Origin: Myxococcota bacterium
GTDB lineage: Bacteria > Myxococcota > B64-G9
DNA length: 64,000 bases
NCBI GenBank assembly: GCA_022710975.1
Contig: JAKLGA010000003.1
Span: 186,001-250,000, forward strand
Direction of reading: 5' to 3'
Shown here: positions 11,531 through 20,411 of the stretch, piece after piece
Layout: the number at the start of each line of letters is the position of its first letter
Position numbering within the stretch: position 1 is the stretch's first letter
Position numbers and translations under genes: made by a program
The notes under the pieces: generated by a model
Told to the model about the DNA's origin: nothing
Seen by the model: only the letters and a program-made list of their open reading frames with translations
The model's database searches: none

Positions 11531-12958
11531 ATGAGGAACCGGGTCTGGTGTCTGGTGGCGGGTGTCTGGTTCGGGACCGCCGGCTGCGGGGGCGGGGGCG
11601 GGGCGGAGTGCGCGCTGGACGCGGACTGCCCGGTGGGCCGCTACTGCGCCGCGGGGAGCTGTACCTTCGACTGCACCTTCGACACCGAGTGCTCGAGCGG
11701 CTATCGCTGCGATCCAGCCCGCGGCCGCTGCGTCCAGGGCTGCCGCCCCACGAACGGAGGCGTCGAGGCCTGCGACGCCCTCGACAACGACTGCGACGGC
11801 CTGACCGACGAGGACTTCGCCCGCCTGGGCACCGCCTGCCAGAACGGCGGCTGCCCCGCGGGCGCCTGGGTGTGCTCCGCGGACGGGCTCGCCGAGCGCT
11901 GCACCGGACCGCTCCCGGCCCCGGACGATCCCACCTGCGACGGCCAGGACGAGGACTGCGACGGCGCGACCGACGAGGACGCCCCGCCGGTGAGCTGCCC
12001 ACTCCAGCAGGGGGTGTGCGCCGGCGCGACGAGCGCCTGCGCGGCGGGCGGCTACCCGGCCTGCGACTACGGGCCGGACTACACGCAGGGCACGGACGCG
12101 ACCTGCGACCGCCAGGACAACGACTGCGACGGCGCGACCGACGAGGACGCCATGCTCCTGGTGGCCGAGGCGGACGCGCAGGCGGCCGATGGCGTGGACA
12201 ACAACTGCAACGGGCTCGTGGACGAGCCCGGCGGCGTGCTGGTGCCCATCGCGAACCACCCCGGCGTGTGGGTGGACGCCTACGAGGCCACCCTCTTCGA
12301 GCACCCGGACTGCACGGGCGCACGCTACGGGGCGGACGCGGACGACTACCCCGCGGGCTTCCCGGCCGAGGGGACGGCCACCACCGCGCTGTACGCCTGC
12401 TCGCTCGCCGGCCCGATCCCCTCCGGCCACCTGAGCTTCTACCGGGCCGAGCGGGCCTGCCAGGCCCAGGGCAAGCGCCTGTGCAGCGGGGGCGAGTGGG
12501 CCACCGCCTGCAGCGGCGACGGCGGACAGCTCTACCCCTACGGCTGGAACTACGCCGCGCGGGTGTGCAACGACGGCTGGGCCGGGCTCGGCGCGCCCCT
12601 GCCGGCCGGCTCCCTGCCTGGCTGCACGGCCGGCAACGGGGTGTTCGACTCGAGCGGCAACCTGTCCGAGTGGCTGGACCAGCCCTACGACGACCCGGAC
12701 TATCCGGACCTGCGCTGCACGGGCGGCTTCGGCTACACCTGCGAGCTGTGCAACCGGGGCACGAGCTGCCGCCCCTGCGTCCAGGCCGAGGAGAACGATC
12801 GGCAGGACGCCATGAAGTGCCTCGACTGCGTGATGGGGGTGCTCGACCCCGACGCCAGGGAGTGCTTCCCCCGCGCCCTGACGAAACCCTACCTTGGCGC
12901 CCGCTGCTGCTATGACGGCCCGCCCGGAGGCGGCGGGGGAGCGGCCGGCGGCGGCTGA
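11531..12958 (+). CDS. Lipoprotein with MopE-like repeats and a degenerate FGE/SUMF1-type domain
   Basis: A 475-residue exported protein. The signal peptide ends in TAGC with Cys about residue 19, so a lipoprotein is likely. Residues 25-70 are Cys-rich with EGF-like spacing. Four DNDCDG- or DNNCNG-type metal-binding loops follow (about 80-235). The second half (about 240-400) resembles the formylglycine-generating-enzyme/sulfatase-modifying fold: RAERACQAQGKRLCSGGEW and later DSSGNLSEW. The usual C-terminal GFRC end is replaced by a Cys-rich stretch ending GARCC, so catalysis is doubtful; a binding role is more likely. Its last 49 bases overlap the end of the convergent hydrolase gene. Confidence 0.82.
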   Translation: MRNRVWCLVAGVWFGTAGCGGGGGAECALDADCPVGRYCAAGSCTFDCTFDTECSSGYRCDPARGRCVQGCRPTNGGVEACDALDNDCDGLTDEDFARLGTACQNGGCPAGAWVCSADGLAERCTGPLPAPDDPTCDGQDEDCDGATDEDAPPVSCPLQQGVCAGATSACAAGGYPACDYGPDYTQGTDATCDRQDNDCDGATDEDAMLLVAEADAQAADGVDNNCNGLVDEPGGVLVPIANHPGVWVDAYEATLFEHPDCTGARYGADADDYPAGFPAEGTATTALYACSLAGPIPSGHLSFYRAERACQAQGKRLCSGGEWATACSGDGGQLYPYGWNYAARVCNDGWAGLGAPLPAGSLPGCTAGNGVFDSSGNLSEWLDQPYDDPDYPDLRCTGGFGYTCELCNRGTSCRPCVQAEENDRQDAMKCLDCVMGVLDPDARECFPRALTKPYLGARCCYDGPPGGGGGAAGGG

Positions 12959-14049
12959 CTCGGGCCGGGCAGGCGCGTGGCGCGCGCCTCCAGCCACTCG
13001 GCGATCTCCGGGTAGACCTCCCCGGCCGCGTGCCGCCCGAGCATGATGTCGCCGTGCCCGAAGTCGTGCTCGTCCCCGGCGTCCAGGCCGAAGATGCGGA
13101 TCTGCCGGTCCTGGGAGCCGAGCGCCTCGTACACCGGGATGACGCTGTCGGGCGGGGCCAGCCGGTCGCGGTGCGCGGCCAGCAGCAGTACCGGGGCGCG
13201 GGCCCGGGCGAGCTCGGCCAGGTAGTCGCGCTCCCCGCCGCGGGAGGAGAAGCGGCCGCGCTCGCCCCAGGCGAGGAACTGGCGCACCAGCGCCGAGCAC
13301 GGGCTCTCGTTGAGGTTGCACAGGGCCCGGCGCACCAGCCGGGGCTCCATGCCGCCCGGGTGGTAGAAGGGCCGGGCCACGAAGGCCGGCGGCCGCCCGA
13401 GCAACGGGGAGAAGAACCGCCCGAGCGGCCCGAGTGGGACGGCCGGCAGCGCGCTGGCCAGGCGCGCCAGCCACGCGGGTCGCAGCAGCGCGCTCCGGTC
13501 CAGGCGGCCGGGGGAGGCCACGGCCACGAGCCCGGCCAGCTCGTCCGGGCCGAGCCCAGGCAGCAGCCCGTAGCCCAGCATGCCGCCCATGCTGTGGCCC
13601 AGCCAGAACACCCGCCGCACGCCGGTCGCGCGGCGCACGAGCGCCAGCGCGGCGGGGACGTCAGCCTCCAGGTGGGTGTCGAAGTCCCAGCGCCAGCGCC
13701 GCCCGGTGAACCAGGCGGGCGCATCGCTCAGGCCCGCGCCGCGCAGCTCGAGCACCCACACGTCGAAGCCCCGCTCGCACAGATCCCTGGCCAGCGAGCA
13801 GCGCCCGTCGAGGTCGAAGTTGAAACGGTTGGCGCCCAGGCCGTGGCACAGGATCAGCGGCTCGTGGTAGCGGCGCACGGCCGGGCGGTAGCGGTGCAGG
13901 GCCAGCGCCCAGCCGTCCTCGGTGCGGGCGAAGTGCACCTCGTCCGCCCGCCGGAAGACCCGGAAGCGCCGGGCCCAGAAGGCGGTGTACAGCGCGACCA
14001 GCGCCCCCAGCGCGAGCGCCCAGCCCAGGATGGAGAGGGTGAGGGCCAT
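12910..14049 (-). CDS. Alpha/beta-hydrolase with N-terminal membrane anchor
   Basis: A 379-residue protein. A hydrophobic helix (about 4-25) is followed by an alpha/beta-hydrolase fold: the oxyanion-region motif LCHGLGANRFNFD (about 67-80), the nucleophile elbow GHSMGG with Ser153, and a C-terminal HDFGHGD that probably holds the catalytic His. The layout resembles the lysosomal-acid-lipase and polyester-synthase-related hydrolases, so an ester or lipid substrate is plausible; none is shown. The C-terminus is a Pro-rich tail. The ATG at 14049 follows the mpl stop by three bases, so the gene is the last of a four-gene operon. Confidence 0.85.
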   Translation of the reverse strand: MALTLSILGWALALGALVALYTAFWARRFRVFRRADEVHFARTEDGWALALHRYRPAVRRYHEPLILCHGLGANRFNFDLDGRCSLARDLCERGFDVWVLELRGAGLSDAPAWFTGRRWRWDFDTHLEADVPAALALVRRATGVRRVFWLGHSMGGMLGYGLLPGLGPDELAGLVAVASPGRLDRSALLRPAWLARLASALPAVPLGPLGRFFSPLLGRPPAFVARPFYHPGGMEPRLVRRALCNLNESPCSALVRQFLAWGERGRFSSRGGERDYLAELARARAPVLLLAAHRDRLAPPDSVIPVYEALGSQDRQIRIFGLDAGDEHDFGHGDIMLGRHAAGEVYPEIAEWLEARATRLPGPSQPPPAAPPPPPGGPS

Positions 14050-14052
14050 GGG

Positions 14053-15453
14053 CTAGCCCCCCCGCCGCCGCAGGGCCGCCAGCAGCTTCTCGTGGATGCC
14101 GTCGAAGGCGCCGTTCGACATGACGAGCACCACGCTGCCCTCCGGCAGCCCCGGGGAGACCTCGCTCACCACCTCGTCCGCGCTCGCGCGGAGCTCGGCC
14201 TGGAGGCCGCGCGCGCGCAGCGCCGCCACCAGGGCAGCCGAGTCGAAGCGCTCCGCGGCCGGCAGCCCGTCCACCCCGAAGGGCGGCACCACCACCACCC
14301 GGTCGGCCCCCTCGAAGGAGCCCGGGTACAGCTCCTGGAACACCTTGCGCCGGCTGGTGTTGGTGCGCGGCTCGAAGACCGCCACCAGGTTGGCGCGCGG
14401 GTAGCGCAGGCGCGCCGCCCGCACCGTCTCGCGCACCTTGGTGGGGTGGTGGGCGAAGTCGTCCAGCACCGTCACCCCGGCCGCGACGCCGCGCACCTCG
14501 AGCCTGCGGGCGATGCCCAGGAAGCCCTCCCAGGTCCGGGCCGCCTCCTCGAGCCCGAGCCCCAGGTGGCCGAGGACCGCCAGCGCGGCGGTGGCGTTCA
14601 GCACGTTGTGCCGCCCGGCCAGCGGCAGCCGCAGGCGGGCCTCGGCGCCGTCCGGCCCGCGCACCCGGAAGGCCATGCCCTGGCCGTCTGCCGCGGACTC
14701 CAGCACCCGGTAGCCGGCGTCCGCCGCGAGCCCGTAGCCCACGCTCGGGCAGGCGGCCCGGGGGAACAGCGCCCGCACCTCGGGATCGTCCGCGCAGCCG
14801 ATCAGCAGGCCGTCCGGGGGCAACAGCCCGACCAGCCCCTGGAAAGCGCGCCGGTAGGCGTCCATGTCGGGGTAGATGTCGGCGTGGTCGTACTCCACCG
14901 CGGTCAGCACCACCACCCGCGGCCGGTAGTGCACGAACTTGGGGCGCTTGTCGAAGAAGGCCGTGTCGTACTCGTCGCCCTCGACCACGAAGTCCGTCCC
15001 CCGCCCGACGTGGAAGGACTTGCCGAAGTTGGTCGGCACGCCACCCACCAGGAAGGACGGATCGCGGCCGGCCTGGACCAGCATGTAGGCCAGCAGGCTG
15101 GCGGTGGTGGTCTTGCCGTGCGTGCCGCACACGGCGATCGAGCGCCGGCCCTCGATGAACATCTCGCCCAGCGCCTGGGGGAAGCTCATCACCTTGAGGC
15201 CGCGCTCGAGGGCGGCGCGGGCCTCGGGGTTGTCCTGGCGGCAGGCGTTGCCCACCACCACCAGATCGAGGTCGGGCGTGATGCGGGCCGCGTCGAAGCC
15301 CTGCTGGGTGGGGATGCCCCAGGCCTGCAGGCGCTCGCCCATGGGCGGGTAGAAGGCCTTGTCCGAGCCGCGTACGTCGTGCCCGGCCTCCTTGAGCAGC
15401 CCGGCCAGGGCGCCCATGCCCGTGCCGCAGATGGCCACCATGTGCACCTTCAT
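14053..15453 (-). CDS. mpl: UDP-N-acetylmuramate:L-alanyl-gamma-D-glutamyl-meso-diaminopimelate ligase
   Basis: Joins recovered murein tripeptide to UDP-MurNAc, the key ligase of peptidoglycan recycling in the cytosol. The 466-residue protein has the Mur-ligase layout: N-terminal UDP-binding domain (MVAICGTGMGALAGLL), ATP loop CGTHGKTTT with Lys114, the EGDEYDTAFFDKRPKF stretch that marks Mpl rather than MurC, and a C-terminal domain containing FEPRTNTSRRK. The start at 15453 overlaps the preceding stop as ATGA, which fixes it and implies translational coupling. The neighbouring LD-carboxypeptidase supplies the tripeptide that Mpl uses. Confidence 0.95.
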   Translation of the reverse strand: MKVHMVAICGTGMGALAGLLKEAGHDVRGSDKAFYPPMGERLQAWGIPTQQGFDAARITPDLDLVVVGNACRQDNPEARAALERGLKVMSFPQALGEMFIEGRRSIAVCGTHGKTTTASLLAYMLVQAGRDPSFLVGGVPTNFGKSFHVGRGTDFVVEGDEYDTAFFDKRPKFVHYRPRVVVLTAVEYDHADIYPDMDAYRRAFQGLVGLLPPDGLLIGCADDPEVRALFPRAACPSVGYGLAADAGYRVLESAADGQGMAFRVRGPDGAEARLRLPLAGRHNVLNATAALAVLGHLGLGLEEAARTWEGFLGIARRLEVRGVAAGVTVLDDFAHHPTKVRETVRAARLRYPRANLVAVFEPRTNTSRRKVFQELYPGSFEGADRVVVVPPFGVDGLPAAERFDSAALVAALRARGLQAELRASADEVVSEVSPGLPEGSVVLVMSNGAFDGIHEKLLAALRRRGG

Positions 15454-16577
15454 GCCGCCTCCTCCCCTCCCCCGCCGCGCTCCAGCCAGTCGACGAGCGC
15501 GTCGTGCAGCCCCGGCCGGAAGGCGCGGAGCCGATCGTCCTCCCGGCGCGGGTGGACCCGGTTGGTCAGCAACACCACCACCAGCTCCCGCTCGGGCTCG
15601 AGCCACAGGGAGGTCCCGGTGAACCCCAGGTGCCCGAACGCGCGCGGGCCCAGCCGGCTGCCCGCCTGGGAGCCCACCGGCGCGGGCGTGTCGAAGCCCA
15701 GCGTGCGCACCGGCCCGGGCAGCTCCGTGCGGCGGCAGAAGCGCCGGGCGAGCCCGGCGTCGAAGGGCCCGCCCCGCCCCGCCAGCGCGTCCAGCCAGGC
15801 CCGGCCCACCCGGGCGACGGCCGCGGCCGTGCCGAACAGGCCGGCCTGGCCGGCCACCCCGCCCGCGGCCCAGGCGTTCTCGTCGTGCACCTCCCCCGAC
15901 AGCACGCGCCCGCGCCAGGGGCAACGCTCGGTGGCGGCGAACACGCGCCCGGCCCGGGCGCGCGCCGCGGCCGTCGGGTCCTTGAGATCCACGAAGAACA
16001 GCTCCGTGAGCCCCAGCGGCGCGGCCACCAGGCTGTGGAAGGCGTCGGCGAAGGGCAGCCCCAGGGCCCGCTCCAGCAGCCACTCGAGCAGGACGAAGCC
16101 CAGATCGGAGTACTCGACGCGCGCCCCGGGCGGGGCCTCGAGCGGCTCCCGGGCCGCGCGCGCCCGCAGCGCCGCCTGCCCGGCCGCGGTGCCCGCCTGG
16201 CCGGGGGCGAGCTCGAGGTGGAGCGGCCGCCAGGCGGGCAGGCCGGAGGCGTGCGCGAGCAGGTGCCAGGGCGTCAGCGCGGCCGCGGCGCCGGGGAGCT
16301 CGGGCAGCCAGCGCCCGGCGGGCGCGTCGAGCTCGAGCGCGCCGCGCTCCACGGCCTGCAGGGCCACCGAGGCGGCGGCCAGCGGCTTGGTCAGCGAGGC
16401 CAGATCGTAGACGGTCTCCGGGCCGACCGCCGGGCCCTGCGGGTCGAGCGCCGAGCGCCCGTGGGCCGAGCGCCAGCGGGGCCGCCCGGCCCGCTCCGCG
16501 TGCAGCACGCCGCCCGGGAAGATCCCTTGGCGGACGGCCTCGTCCATGAGCGCGCCGGGCTCGGGGGGATGCGCCAT
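15450..16577 (-). CDS. Serine hydrolase of the beta-lactamase/class C family
   Basis: A 375-residue protein with the class C beta-lactamase/DD-peptidase fold. Ser61-x-x-Lys64 (SLTK) is the nucleophile motif, YSD follows in EYSDLGF where YxN is usual, and FTGTS stands where the HxG/KTG strand is expected. No signal peptide is seen, which suggests a cytoplasmic enzyme. The genes for LD-carboxypeptidase and Mpl on either side overlap it by one and four bases, so a role in processing recycled muropeptides is likely. The true substrate could also be another amide or ester. Confidence 0.85.
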   Translation of the reverse strand: MAHPPEPGALMDEAVRQGIFPGGVLHAERAGRPRWRSAHGRSALDPQGPAVGPETVYDLASLTKPLAAASVALQAVERGALELDAPAGRWLPELPGAAAALTPWHLLAHASGLPAWRPLHLELAPGQAGTAAGQAALRARAAREPLEAPPGARVEYSDLGFVLLEWLLERALGLPFADAFHSLVAAPLGLTELFFVDLKDPTAAARARAGRVFAATERCPWRGRVLSGEVHDENAWAAGGVAGQAGLFGTAAAVARVGRAWLDALAGRGGPFDAGLARRFCRRTELPGPVRTLGFDTPAPVGSQAGSRLGPRAFGHLGFTGTSLWLEPERELVVVLLTNRVHPRREDDRLRAFRPGLHDALVDWLERGGGGEEAA

Positions 16578-17518
16578 CAGCCGGCCTCGACCGCGGGCTC
16601 GGTGAGCTCGAGCACTCCCCCCGCGGCGCCTCCGGCGCGCAGCCGCGCCCGCACGCCGAAGGGCAGGGCCACGTTCCTCCGGCCGTGGCCGAAGGGCGCC
16701 CCGGACACCACCGGCACGCCCAGCTCGAGCGCCGCGCGCTCCAGCACCGCCCGGGCGCCGAACTCGCCCCGGCCCGCCGGGGTGCAGCCCTCGAGCTGGC
16801 CGAGGATCAGCCCGCGCACCCCGGCGAACGCGCCGCTCGCCTGGAGCTGGCGGAAGGCCCGGTCCAGCCGGTAGGCGGGCTCGCCCACGTCCTCCAGGCA
16901 CGCCAGGCAGCCGCTCAGCCGGGGGGCGTGGGGTCCGCCGCACAGGCTGGCCAGCACGGTCAGGTTGCCGCCCAGCAGCCGCCCCTCGCCGCTGCCGGCC
17001 CGCACGCAGCGCAGGCGCCCCAGGGGCACCGGCCCGCGCCCGCGCTGCCCGGTCAGCAGCGCCCGCAGCCAGGCCCGATCGCCCGCGGGCAGGCGGGCGA
17101 GCTGGGTCAGCACCGGCCCGTGGAAGCACACCAGGCCCTGCTCGGCCACCAGCGGCACGAGCAGCGCGGTCAGGTCGGAGAAGCCCACCAGGATCTTCCG
17201 CGCGCCGGCCAGCGAGGCCAGCTCGAGCAGCGGCAGCAGGCGGGCCGTGCCGTACCCCCCGCGGATGCAGCACACGGCCCGCGAGTCCGCCTCGGCGAAG
17301 GCCGCGCGCAGGCGCGCCGCCCGGGCGGCGTCGTCTCCGGCCAGGAAGCCCTGCCGGGCCGCCTCGGCGGGGTGCCACAGCGGCCGGAACCCGAGCGCGC
17401 TGAGCGCCGCGCGGCCGGCGCGGTAGGCGGCCGGTTCGTACGGGCTGGCCGGGGCCACCAGGCGCACGCGATCGCCCGCGCGCAGGGACTGGGGTCTGAG
17501 CGTTCGCCAGGGAGCCAT
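16577..17518 (-). CDS. ldcA: LD-carboxypeptidase (S66 family)
   Basis: Removes the terminal D-Ala from murein tetrapeptide in the cytosol, giving tripeptide for Mpl. The 313-residue protein has RGGYG (86-90) and GFSD (112-115), where the Ser is the family's nucleophile, then a C-terminal half with the conserved charged residues. The start at 17518 is chosen because the predicted transcription start is near 17521; an upstream in-frame codon at 17551 would lie in the -35 region. There is no ribosome site, so the mRNA is probably leaderless. First gene of the operon ldcA - serine hydrolase - mpl - alpha/beta hydrolase. Confidence 0.92.
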   Translation of the reverse strand: MAPWRTLRPQSLRAGDRVRLVAPASPYEPAAYRAGRAALSALGFRPLWHPAEAARQGFLAGDDAARAARLRAAFAEADSRAVCCIRGGYGTARLLPLLELASLAGARKILVGFSDLTALLVPLVAEQGLVCFHGPVLTQLARLPAGDRAWLRALLTGQRGRGPVPLGRLRCVRAGSGEGRLLGGNLTVLASLCGGPHAPRLSGCLACLEDVGEPAYRLDRAFRQLQASGAFAGVRGLILGQLEGCTPAGRGEFGARAVLERAALELGVPVVSGAPFGHGRRNVALPFGVRARLRAGGAAGGVLELTEPAVEAG

Positions 17519-17527
17519 CGCAGCGGC

Positions 17528-17556
17528 ATGATACCATCCGCGCCGCGGCATTCCAA
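17528..17556 (-). promoter_or_regulatory. ldcA promoter
   Basis: Reading leftwards: TTGGAA (complement of 17551-17556), 17 bases, TATCAT (complement of 17528-17533). Five of six bases match the -10 consensus. The start site falls near 17521, three bases before the ATG. The -35 hexamer is the exact complement of the one predicted for the divergent M16 gene. Confidence 0.55.
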
Positions 17557-17579
17557 CGCGCCCGCCCTTGGGCTACCTT
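17551..17579 (+). promoter_or_regulatory. M16 peptidase operon promoter
   Basis: TTCCAA at 17551-17556, 17-base spacer, TACCTT at 17574-17579. The start site near 17586 leaves a leader that begins at the GGAGGG ribosome site (17587-17592). It shares its -35 position with the ldcA promoter on the other strand, so one polymerase should exclude the other. Confidence 0.45.
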
Positions 17580-17598
17580 CGGCGCAGGAGGGCTCCGC

Positions 17599-18945
17599 AT
17601 GCGCACGCTGGCCTGGTTCTTCTCCCTGGGGCTCGCGCTCGGCCCGGCGGCCACCGCCGGCGAGGAGCGCATCCCCCACGAGCTCTACCGGCTGCCCAAC
17701 GGGCTCACGGTGATCCTGCACGAGGATCACCGCCTGCCGCTGGTGGTGGTCGACGTCTGGTACCGGGTGGGCGCCAAGGACGAGCGCCCGGGCCGGACCG
17801 GCCTGGCCCACCTGTTCGAGCACCTGATGTTCATGGGCACCGCGCGCGCCCCCAGCTTCGACCAGCCCATGGAGGCGGTGGGCGGCTGGAACAACGCCTC
17901 CACCAACGAGGATCGGACCAACTACTTCTCGGTGGGCCCGGCCCACACCCTGCCGCTGCTGCTGTGGCTGGAGGCCGACCGGCTCGAGGCCCTGGGCCGC
18001 GGCATGAGCCCGGACAAGGTCGGCCTGCAGCGGGACGTGGTGCGAAACGAGCTGCGCCAGGGCTACGAGAATCGCCCGTACAGCCTGGCCTGGCTGCAGA
18101 TCCCCGGGGCGCTGTGGCCCGCGGGGCACCCGTACGCCCACCCGGTCATCGGCAGCCACGCGGATCTGGAGGCGGTGGACGCCGACGAGGTGCGGGCCTT
18201 CTTTTACCGCCACTACACCCCCTCCAACGCCAGCCTGGTGGTGGCCGGCGACTTCGAGCCCGGCGAGGCGCGCCGGCTGGTGGAGGCCTACTTCGGCCCG
18301 CTCCCGGCCGGTCCGGCGCCTGAGCCCGTGCGGGCGGGCGAGCTCGCGCCGCTCGCGGCCCGGCGGCTCACGGTGCCCGACCGGGTGCCGCTCCCGCAGC
18401 TGCTCATGCTGTGGCGCAGCCCGGCCCTGTACCAGCCCGGCGACGCCGAGCTGGACGCGCTGGCGGGCGTGCTCAGCCAGGGCAAGGCCAGCCGTCTGGT
18501 CAGGCGGCTGGTGCAGGAGGAGCGCCTGGCCTCCGAGGTCCAGGCCTACCAGTCCTCCGGCCTGCTGGGCTCGAGCTTCGTGATCGCCGCCAAGGCGCTT
18601 CCGGGCCACGCGCTGTCCGAGCTCGAGGCCGCCATCGACGGGGAGCTGGCGGCGCTGCGCTCGAGCGGTCCGACCGCCGAGGAGCTCGAGCGGGCCAGGA
18701 ACCGCCGCGAGACCGCCTTCGTCAGGGGCCTGGAGCCGCTCTTCGCCCGGGCGGACCAGCTCAACGCGTACCTGTTCTACCGCGGCACGCCGGACTACCT
18801 GGCCGCGGATCTCGCGCGCTACCGGGGCCTGGAGCCGGCCGGCGTGCTGGCGGCCGCCCGCCAGGCGCTCGCCCCGGAGTGGCGCCTGATCGTGGAGATC
18901 GTGCCGGCCGGCGAGGCCGCCCCGCCGGCGGGAGGCGCGCCGTGA
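17599..18945 (+). CDS. M16 family zinc peptidase, catalytic subunit
   Basis: A 448-residue exported metallopeptidase. A signal peptide (about 1-20, ending AATA) is followed by the inverted zinc motif HLFEH (71-75) and the third ligand Glu151 in VRNELRQ, exactly 76 residues after the motif, as in active M16 subunits. The C-terminal half is the second, non-catalytic M16 domain. In many bacteria M16 enzymes work as heterodimers of an active and an inactive chain; the next gene, overlapping by four bases (GTGA), is the inactive type. It probably acts in the periplasm on peptides or misfolded proteins. Confidence 0.95.
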   Translation: MRTLAWFFSLGLALGPAATAGEERIPHELYRLPNGLTVILHEDHRLPLVVVDVWYRVGAKDERPGRTGLAHLFEHLMFMGTARAPSFDQPMEAVGGWNNASTNEDRTNYFSVGPAHTLPLLLWLEADRLEALGRGMSPDKVGLQRDVVRNELRQGYENRPYSLAWLQIPGALWPAGHPYAHPVIGSHADLEAVDADEVRAFFYRHYTPSNASLVVAGDFEPGEARRLVEAYFGPLPAGPAPEPVRAGELAPLAARRLTVPDRVPLPQLLMLWRSPALYQPGDAELDALAGVLSQGKASRLVRRLVQEERLASEVQAYQSSGLLGSSFVIAAKALPGHALSELEAAIDGELAALRSSGPTAEELERARNRRETAFVRGLEPLFARADQLNAYLFYRGTPDYLAADLARYRGLEPAGVLAAARQALAPEWRLIVEIVPAGEAAPPAGGAP

Positions 18946-20401
18946 GCCCCCGCGCCGGCCTGGGGCTGTCGCTGGCCATGTGCGCGCTCACCGGCTGCGC
19001 CGGGGGCCGCGGGCTGTCCGCGCTCGACGAGCAGCCCGCGCTGGGCGAGCCGCGCGGGTTCTCGCCGCCCGCGCCGCTCGAGCGCCGCCTGTCCACGGGG
19101 CTGACGGTGTGGCTGCTCCAGCGGCCGGACCTCCCGCTCAGCACGGCCCTGCTGCTCGTCCCGGCGGGCGCGGCGGCCGATCCGGCCGACCGGCCCGGCC
19201 TGGCGGCGCTGTGCGCGGACATGCTGGACGAGTCGACCCAGGCCCGCGGCGCGCTCGAGCTGTCCTCGGCCCTCGAGCGGCTGGGCGCCGAGCTCGCGCT
19301 GGGCGCCGGGCGCGACTACGCCTGGGCGCAGCTCGGCGTGCTCAGCCGCCACCTGGACCCGGCCCTGGCCCTGCTCGGCGAGGCGCTCGCCTCCCCGCGC
19401 TTCGCGCCCGAGGATGTGGAGCGCGTGCGCGGCATCCGGCTGAGCGATCTCTCCCAGGCCATGGAGGACGCGCCGCGGCTGGCCACGCGGCTGCTCGGGC
19501 CGCTCGCCTACGGTGCCGCCCACCCCTACGGACGCCCCGACGACGGCAGCCCGGCCGGGCTCCGCGCGATCACCCGCGACGAGCTCGTGGCGTTCCACCG
19601 CGCCCGCTGGCGCCCCGACCAGGCCGTGCTGGTCCTGGCCGGGGACCTCGACGAGGCCACCAGTTTGGCGCTGCTGGAGTCCCGCCTGGGCGCCTGGCGC
19701 GCGCCACCCGGGCAGGCGCTCGCGCCCGCGGCGCCGGCCCCCCTGCCCGCCAGCTCGGCCCGGGTGTGGGTGGTGGACCTGCCCGGCGCCAGCCAGACCC
19801 GCATCGCGCTCGGCGTGCCCGGCCTGCGCCGCGCCGATCCGGCCCTGCCCCTGCTGGCGCTCGCCGACAGCGCGCTCGGCGGTACCTTCACCAGCCGCCT
19901 GAACCAGAACCTGCGCGAGGACAAGGGCTACACCTACGGGGCCTTCTCCTCGCTCGACCCGGGCGCCGGCCAGGGCCTGTGGCTGGTGCACACCTCCGTG
20001 GACGGGGAGGCGACCGGGGGGCGCTGCGGGAGCTGCTGGCCGAGCTCGGGAGGCTCCAGGCGAGCGGCCTCGGCCCCGAGGAGCTCCGCAAGGCCCAGGC
20101 CGCCGAGCGCACGACGGCGCTCGAGACGTTCACCACCCAGGCCGCGGCCGTGGGCGAGCTCGCCGACGCGGCCTTCTACGGCCTCGGCCCCCGCGCCCTC
20201 GGCCTGCGGCTGGAGGCGCAGGCCCGGGCCACGCCCGAGGAGCTGAACACCCTGATCCGCCAGCGGCTGCGGCCCGCGGAGCTCGCGCTGGTGCTGGTGG
20301 GCGACTGGCGGGCCATCCGCCCGCAGCTCGCGGGCCTGGGCCTGCCCGAGCCCGTGCAGGTGGACGCCGAGGGGCGGCCGGTCTCGCCCGCGGGCCCGTG
20401 A
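18942..20401 (+). pseudogene. M16 peptidase-like partner lipoprotein, frameshifted at a G6 run
   Basis: The GTG start overlaps the previous stop (GTGA). The encoded protein has a lipoprotein signal (ALTGC, Cys19) and an M16 fold without the HxxEH motif (PGLAALCADMLDEST stands in its place), so it is the non-catalytic partner. Similarity runs in one frame to about 20015 and continues in another frame from 20021 to the TGA at 20399-20401. Between them is a run of six G (20016-20021); one extra G restores a single 486-residue protein with no gap. Without correction the first frame runs on to 20246 with nonsense residues. It may be a sequencing error, a real mutation, or slippage on the G run. 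Confidence 0.8.
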
Positions 20402-20411
20402 GGCCGGGCGC

